Positions 59,432 to 64,000 of a DNA stretch of 64,000 nt are shown in pieces. The stretch spans positions 56,723,487-56,787,486 of the forward strand of contig CM056379.1 of NCBI GenBank assembly GCA_029718625.1. Direction: 5' to 3'. Position numbers and translations under genes: made by a program. Position 1 is the first letter of the stretch; each line of letters opens with the position of its first letter. The DNA is from Synaphobranchus kaupii (Eukaryota > Chordata > Actinopteri > Anguilliformes > Synaphobranchidae). The notes under the pieces are model-generated. The model had not been told where the DNA came from, made no database searches, and was given only the letters and a program-made list of their open reading frames with translations.

Positions 59432-62395
59432 ATGGCAGCACGTGCTAATAGTGATGAGAACTTTGTTCCCAAAAAAGGCACCGTCTCCTCAGTGGTATGG
59501 AAGTGGTTCGGTTTTACAGCGGCTGACACCGAGCAAACCACTGTCCGCTGTAAAGTTTGTCGGAAGTCAGTGGCAACTAAAGGCAGCAGCATGATCAATT
59601 TATTCCAGCATCTGAAACAAAAGCATGCAGCTGAGTGGGAGCAGTGTGTGGCACTGCGAGCTGCACAAGACGGCGGCAGCCTTAAAAAACCAGCTAGAAC
59701 GCAGGTAACATTAGCGGCTGCATTTTCAAAAAGTATCCCGTACGAGAGGAATGGGCCCCGGTGGAAAGAGATCACAGATGCGGTGGCGTTTCACATTGGC
59801 AAAGATATGGTGCCCATATACACAGTGGAAAAGTCTGATTCATACGCATGCTCCATACAATTGACCCCAGATATGAGCTACCAAGCCGCAAGTATTTCGC
59901 TGAAGTTGCCCTGCCCCATCTATACAACAGTATACGCGAAAAAGTCGAGAAACAGCTAGAGGATGTGTTCTTTTATTCCACTACGACGGACCTATGGTCC
60001 AGTCGAACCATGCAGCCCTACATGAGTTTGACATTACATTTTATCACTGACGACTGGGCTCTGCAAAGTGTCTGCCTACAAACCGCCTACTTCCCTAGTG
60101 ACCACACGGGGGAACTAATCGCCCAGGGGTTAAAAGATGCACTGGGGTCCTGGAACCTCGCTGAAGACAAGCACGTCTGCATGACTACAGACAGCGGCAG
60201 TAACATGATTAAGGCTCTGAGACTGAATGAGTGGCCCAACCTCCAGTGCTTTGGACACAAACTTCACAACGCCATCGGTAAGCATCTAAATGGCAATGCA
60301 TAATTGTATTTATTTGAATCTGAAGTGCTTTAAAAATAAAAGTTTGAGTGATGGATTATTGAAGCCACAACATTTTTAATTAACGTTATGTACACTTAGT
60401 TAATTTACTAGTATTAAAGTTGATTTTAAGACTTTTAGAAAATACTTTTATTTCATTTCATTTTAATCAAATGTATGCATATTTCCACAAAATGCACACA
60501 TGCATACATCATATAGGGCACATACACTCTGGCTGTGTTCGGAATCGCTCCCTATTCACTATATAGTGCACTATTTATGGTATCGGCCATTTTGTAGGGT
60601 GTCCAAAATTCAAAATGTCAATTTGACACCCTAAATAGTCCACTCAATATCCCCCACAATGCACCACAAAATGTAGGGTACAAACGATGTACACTACATG
60701 ACCGGAGACATTTTTTTGTCAAGATGGCGACGGCTGAGCCTGCGCTGGTCTACAAATGTAAATATAAATGCAAGTTTCATCTTATAGCCTATATTAAATC
60801 AGTTTAATCGGCTTTATAACCGAAATATAAATAAACGCGGTAGATTAAATATATTAAAAAGTGTTAACTATTTTTTTAATTTAACAATTATTACTGTTTA
60901 ATGGAAAATGTAACTTAATTAGCTAGCTAGCTACCTAGTTACCTAACTTACCTATCTACCTACAACGAGACAACAAAACTTTTTTTTACCGTTTCTTGCA
61001 TTCTTTCTCACCGTTTCTTGCATGCTTTCTCACCAAGCCGGTGACCGCTGTCACGCAAGCGTTGCGCGTTGCTAAGTAACCTATTCAGACTATATAGTGT
61101 CCGAAATCACCTCCTTCTTTTCCACCAGTGAATCCCTATCTAGTGCCCTATGTAGATTCCCTAAGTAGTGTATAGGGAGGGAGTGAATAGGGGGCGATTC
61201 CGAACACAGCCTATGTGTGCATGCATGTGTGTTTGTCAGTCATATGCATAAATACAATTTAGAAAGGTGAAACTTTTTTTTTTTAGAAAAATAGACTTGT
61301 CTGGACATATTAGCCTATGTGAATGTAGTCCATGTCACAGTATTGATTGTTTGTTTCTTATTTCTTTTTATACAGAAACTGGTGTGAAGGACCCACGGAT
61401 TGACTGTGCGATTGGGGTTTGTAAAAAGGTTGTGAGCGCTTTTTCATTCAGTTCAAAAAAAGAAGAGAGATGGCTGCAGTACAGGCTGAGCTCAGTCTAC
61501 CCACTAATCAGCTCATCACAGAGTCCCCAACCAGGTGGGGTTCAAGGCAATTAATGATTGAGCGAGTCCTTGAACAAGAGAAAGCCATAGCCCATGTCCT
61601 GGGGTCAGAAAAGAAAAGCAGGCACCTCGTGCCAACATGGCAAGACATTGACGCACTAGAGTCAGTCAATAAAGCCATAAAACCACTGCAAGATTTCACT
61701 GACACCCTGTCTGGGGAGGCTTATGTCAGCGTCTCCTACGTCAAACCAGTGCTCCATATCTTCAGAAGCAGTCTCCTACAGTCAGAGGAGGAAGACACTG
61801 AGCTCACAAAAAAAATAAAACAAAACATAATGGGGTACCTTGATGACAAATACAGTGACCCTGACAAAGATGAACTCTTGGACATGGCCTCACTGATGGA
61901 CCCCAGGTTCCAGACAACATACATTGATGAGGACAAGGTGGAACAAATCAAGAAAAGAGCTGTCACAGAGCTGATGTCGCTGTCCACTGACACAATCACA
62001 CCACAGCCTGGCCCAGCTGTGCAGGTGCGCCAAGAAGAGGAAGAAGCTTAGCCTGAGATGAAGAAGAAAAAATCTTTGGCAAGCTTCCTCAAGAAGAAAG
62101 TGTCATCTTCATCCCAGTCAGAGGCAGACAAAATTGAAACCGAGCTGGCAACCTACTTGTTGTCCCCTGACATAGACCCAGACACTGATCCACTACAGTG
62201 GTGGAAGCGCCACGAAGCAAACTTCCCAAGGCTCAGCAAACTGGCCAAGAAATACCTCTCTATCCCTGCTACAAGTGCCCCGTCAGAGAGGGTCTTTAGT
62301 GTGGGGGGGGGGGGGGGGGCATTGTAACATGCCACAGGGCGTGCCTTAAACCAGAGGCCGTAGACAGGCTTGTGTTCCTTGCAAAAAACTTGTAA
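59432..62395 (+). pseudogene. hAT transposase (BED zinc finger, ZBED-like), two exons, degraded
   Basis: ATG at 59432. The BED finger has C40, C43, H60 and H65 (V-R-C-K-V-C-R-K ... F-Q-H-L-K-Q-K-H). The frame breaks near 59885 and continues at 59890-60277 with the catalytic-core blocks T-T-D-L-W-S-S-R and T-T-D-S-G-S-N-M and then C-F-G-H-K-L-H-N-A-I. A consensus donor at 60278 (GTAAGC) and an acceptor at 61375 (TTTTTATACAG) bound an intron, and the join is in frame. Exon 2 has one more shift near 61470, reads T-R-W-G-S-R and D-P-R-F-Q-T, meets a stop at 62049-62051, and resumes with the C-terminal dimerisation region (W-W-K-R-H-E, A-P-S-E-R-V-F-S). A poly-G run at 62304 breaks the last stretch before L-V-F-L-A-K-N-L. 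Intact, it would catalyse cut-and-paste transposition. Confidence 0.9.
60531..61211. mobile_element. 681-bp inverted-repeat element within the hAT intron
   Basis: The ends GGCTGTGTTCGGAATCGC and GCGATTCCGAACACAGCC are exactly inverted. The match continues through about 30 bases with one difference (CTCCCTATTCACT and CCCCCTATTCACT). It is non-coding. No unambiguous target duplication was found, so the superfamily is open; similar GGCTGTGTtCgaAAT termini are common in fish MITEs. Confidence 0.75.
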
Positions 62396-62540
62396 AAAAC
62401 ACATTGAAAGATATTACAGAAGCACCTCATGTATGATTTTGTTATTTAGCATGCAAACAGTTTAATTTTGTTTACAAATGTCTTTTTTTCTTCAGGGATA
62501 CAATACATTTTTTCAAGAGTCACCGTTTATTTTACAAAAA

Positions 62541-62800
62541 GTGATGTTTGGTGAAAGTTAGATTAGCACTTTATTAATCCCAATAGGGAAATTCATCCTT
62601 GTTTGATCAAGAGGAACCTTTTATTTGTTTTAAGTGAAGTTTGGTGAAAAGGCAAGTTATTGCACTATTAATCCCAATAGGGACATTCATCTTTGTTTGA
62701 TCAAGAGGAACCTTTTATTTTACTTTTTTTTAAGTGAAGATTGGTGAAAGTTAGGTTTGCACTTCAATCCCAATAGGGAAATTCATCTTCGTTTGATCAT
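62541..62800 (+). repeat. three tandem degenerate repeats of about 95-105 bp in the hAT 3' region
   Basis: Units begin near 62541, 62634 and 62734 with AAGTGA(t/a)G(t/a)TTGGTGAAA. They share AATCCCAATAGGGA and TTTGATCAAGAGGAACC. The last unit is cut short. They lie after the transposase stop and before the right terminal repeat. Confidence 0.85.
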
Positions 62801-63098
62801 TTTTTTGTGTCAAATAAAAACAAAGCTTATTTGAATGATTTCCTTGTCGTTTCTAGTTTTTAAGAGAAAAAAATCAATTAAAATCGTAAATCGGATGTGG
62901 TGTGAAAAAATCGGAGATTTTATTTTTAGGCCATATCGCCCAGCCCTAGCTGTGATGTGCCTTTTACTAAGGAGGGGCTTCCGTCTGGCCACTCTACCAT
63001 AAAGGCCTGATTGGTGGAGTGCTGCCTTGATGGTTGATCTTCTGAAAGGTTCTCCCATCTCCACAAGGATACGCTGGAGCTCTGTCAGAGTGACCCTT

Positions 63099-63143
63099 GG
63101 GTTCCTGCTCACCTCCCTGGCCAAGGGAGGTGAGCAGGAACCC
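63099..63143. repeat. perfect 20-bp inverted duplication with 5-base loop in the Tc1 transposase
   Basis: Bases 63099-63118 and 63124-63143 are exact reverse complements around GGCCA. The transposase reading frame is normal on both sides but changes here, so the right arm looks like a local inverted copy that replaced or was inserted into coding sequence. Confidence 0.95.
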
Positions 63144-63503
63144 GTCTTCCCCGATTGCTCAGTTTGGCCGGGCGGCCAGGTCTTAGGAAGATTCTTGGTG
63201 GTTCCAAACTTCTTCCATTTACGAATGATGGTGGCCACTGTGCTCTTTGGGACCTGTAAAGCTGCAGAGATTTTTCCGTACCCTTCTCCAGATCTATGCC
63301 TAGATACAATCCTGTTTCTGAGGTCTGCAGATAATTCCTTTGACCCCATGGCTTGGAGTTTGCTCTGACATGCACTGTCAACTGTGGGACCTTATATAGG
63401 CAGGTGTTGGCAATCCCCAATCATGTCCAATCAATTGTATTTATCACAGGTGGACTCCAATTAAGTTGTAGAAACATCTCAAGCAGTATCAGTGGAAACC
63501 ATC

Positions 63504-64000
63504 AGTGGCCTACCTTCAATCTCAGTGCCTCTGCTTGACATCATGAGAAAATCAAAAGAAATCCGTCAAGACCTCAGAAAGAAAACTGTGAACCTCCACA
63601 TGTCTGGTTCATCCTTGAGGGCAATTTCCAAAGGCCTGAAGGTACCACATTTGTCTGTACAAACAATAGTATGCAAATATAAACACCATGGGACCACAAA
63701 GCCGCCATACCACTCAGGAAGGAGACACGTTCTGTCTCCTAGAGATGAACGTGCTTTGGTGCGAAAAGTGCAAATCAATCCCAGAACAACAGCAAAGGAC
63801 CTTGTGAAGATGCTGGAGGGAACAGGTACAAAAGTATCTATATCCACAGTAAAATGAGTCCTATATCGACATAACCTGAAAGGCTGCTCAGCAAGGAAGA
63901 AGCCACTACTCCAAAACCGCCATAAAAAGACTACAGTTTGCAACTGCACATGGGGACAAAGATCTTACTTTTTGGAGAAATGTCCTCTGGTCTGGTGAAA
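63504..64000 (+). mobile_element. second Tc1 family, 5' part, running off the window
   Basis: Tc1 5' non-coding sequence (TCAGTGCCTCTGCTTGACAT) begins at the point where the first Tc1 ends, with no terminal repeat or TA between them. It is followed by the transposase N-terminus on the plus strand. The family is distinct from the minus-strand Tc1 next door. Confidence 0.85.
63543..64000 (+). pseudogene. Tc1-like transposase, N-terminal part (broken)
   Basis: The frame 63543-63857 reads M-R-K-S-K-E-I-R-Q-D-L-R-K-K-T-V-N-L-H, then S-V-Q-T-I-V-C-K-Y-K-H-H-G-T-T and G-R-R-H-V-L-S-P-R-D-E-R, the paired-like DNA-binding region. It stops at 63855-63857 (TGA), just after T-V-K. The sequence beyond is still recognisable (L-Y-R-H-N-L-K-G-C-S-A-R-K-K-P-L-L), then a small deletion shifts the frame before the first catalytic region at the window end. 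Confidence 0.9.

Larger units (their letters stand above)
59236..62948 (+). mobile_element. 3.7-kb hAT transposon (ZBED/Ac-like), inserted in Tc1
   Basis: It is flanked by a perfect 8-bp duplication GCTGTGAT (59228-59235 and 62949-62956) lying inside the Tc1 transposase. The terminal repeats are TTGGGCTGGGTGATA at the left and TAGGGCTGGGCGATA inward from the right. It encodes a two-exon hAT transposase on the plus strand, now frameshifted. Inside its intron is another inverted-repeat element (60531-61211), and its 3' non-coding part holds three degenerate repeats of about 100 bases. Confidence 0.95.
58594..63349 (-). pseudogene. Tc1-like transposase split by a hAT insertion
   Basis: The N-terminal part (63349 to 62957) starts M-G-S-K-E-L-S-A-D-L-R-N-R-I-V and contains the paired-like helix-turn-helix (V-P-K-S-T-V-A-T-I-I-R-K-W-K-K-F-G). 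It is disturbed by an inverted duplication at 63099-63143 that causes a frame break. After the hAT element the C-terminal 210 residues continue (59235-58594) with [21 protein letters not shown] and [11 protein letters not shown]. These are the D, D and E of the DD34E catalytic triad. The C-terminus is A-A-K-G-A-A-T-K-Y. Without the insertions the length would be about 340 residues, normal for the family. Confidence 0.92.
58066..63503 (-). mobile_element. Tc1-like transposon carrying nested hAT and SINE insertions
   Basis: On the minus strand a Tc1 5'UTR (63503-63350), transposase N-terminus (63349-62957), C-terminus (59235-58594) and 3' part (to about 58066) are recognisable. Together they make about 1.4 kb of ancestral element. 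A hAT transposon (59236-62948) splits the transposase and a V-type SINE (58222-58574) sits in the 3' non-coding part. The 5' terminal repeat is missing where it meets a second Tc1 family. The 3' boundary is approximate. Confidence 0.88.

Overview
The window is vertebrate nuclear DNA, almost certainly from a ray-finned (teleost) fish. It carries two host genes whose pairing is conserved in vertebrates, znf652 followed by phospho1 in the same orientation. The rest is long intergenic sequence with (GT)n and (AAT)n microsatellites and fish-type mobile DNA: a DIRS retrotransposon, L2-like LINEs, tRNA-derived SINEs, several Tc1 families, hAT, a piggyBac-like MITE and hairpin MITEs. There are no operons or bacterial signals. 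Only about 1.3 kb is confidently host coding sequence.

Layout. 1-2700: last coding exon of znf652 (C2H2 zinc fingers) and its 3'UTR. 4347-4872: a hAT-type MITE with an 8-bp target-site duplication (TSD). 5006-5163: a very long GT array. About 10760-17802: a decayed DIRS-type tyrosine-recombinase retrotransposon on the minus strand, with gag, RT, RNase H and YR traces. It is broken by an internally deleted L2-like LINE in gag and a SINE-like insert in pol, and its gag holds 13 copies of a 21-bp heptad minisatellite. 17803-20785: a Sleeping-Beauty-like inverted-repeat fragment, two copies of a long-hairpin MITE (one split by a hAT MITE) and a TTAA-flanked MITE. 23385-23917: an internally deleted Tc1 element. 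26129-26893: the intact single-exon coding region of phospho1, a HAD-family phosphatase of skeletal mineralisation.

36126-45009 is an 8.9-kb inverted repeat with arms of about 3.8 and 3.6 kb around a 1.46-kb centre. Each arm carries the same nested elements, so the palindrome formed after they had accumulated. 46004-46262: a Tc1 fragment. 48516-50138: a deleted IS630/Tc1-like element whose transposase has an RG-rich N-terminus. 58066-64000: a nested stack in which a Tc1 transposon is split by a 3.7-kb hAT transposon with a perfect 8-bp TSD, also holds a V-type SINE, and abuts a second Tc1 family head to head.

The two host genes are not known to share a pathway; their proximity is ancestral synteny. 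The transposase and retrotransposon genes are all broken by frameshifts, stops, deletions or insertions, so no autonomous element is evident. No new multi-gene system was recognised. The most unusual objects are the giant inverted repeat and the heptad minisatellite in the DIRS gag.
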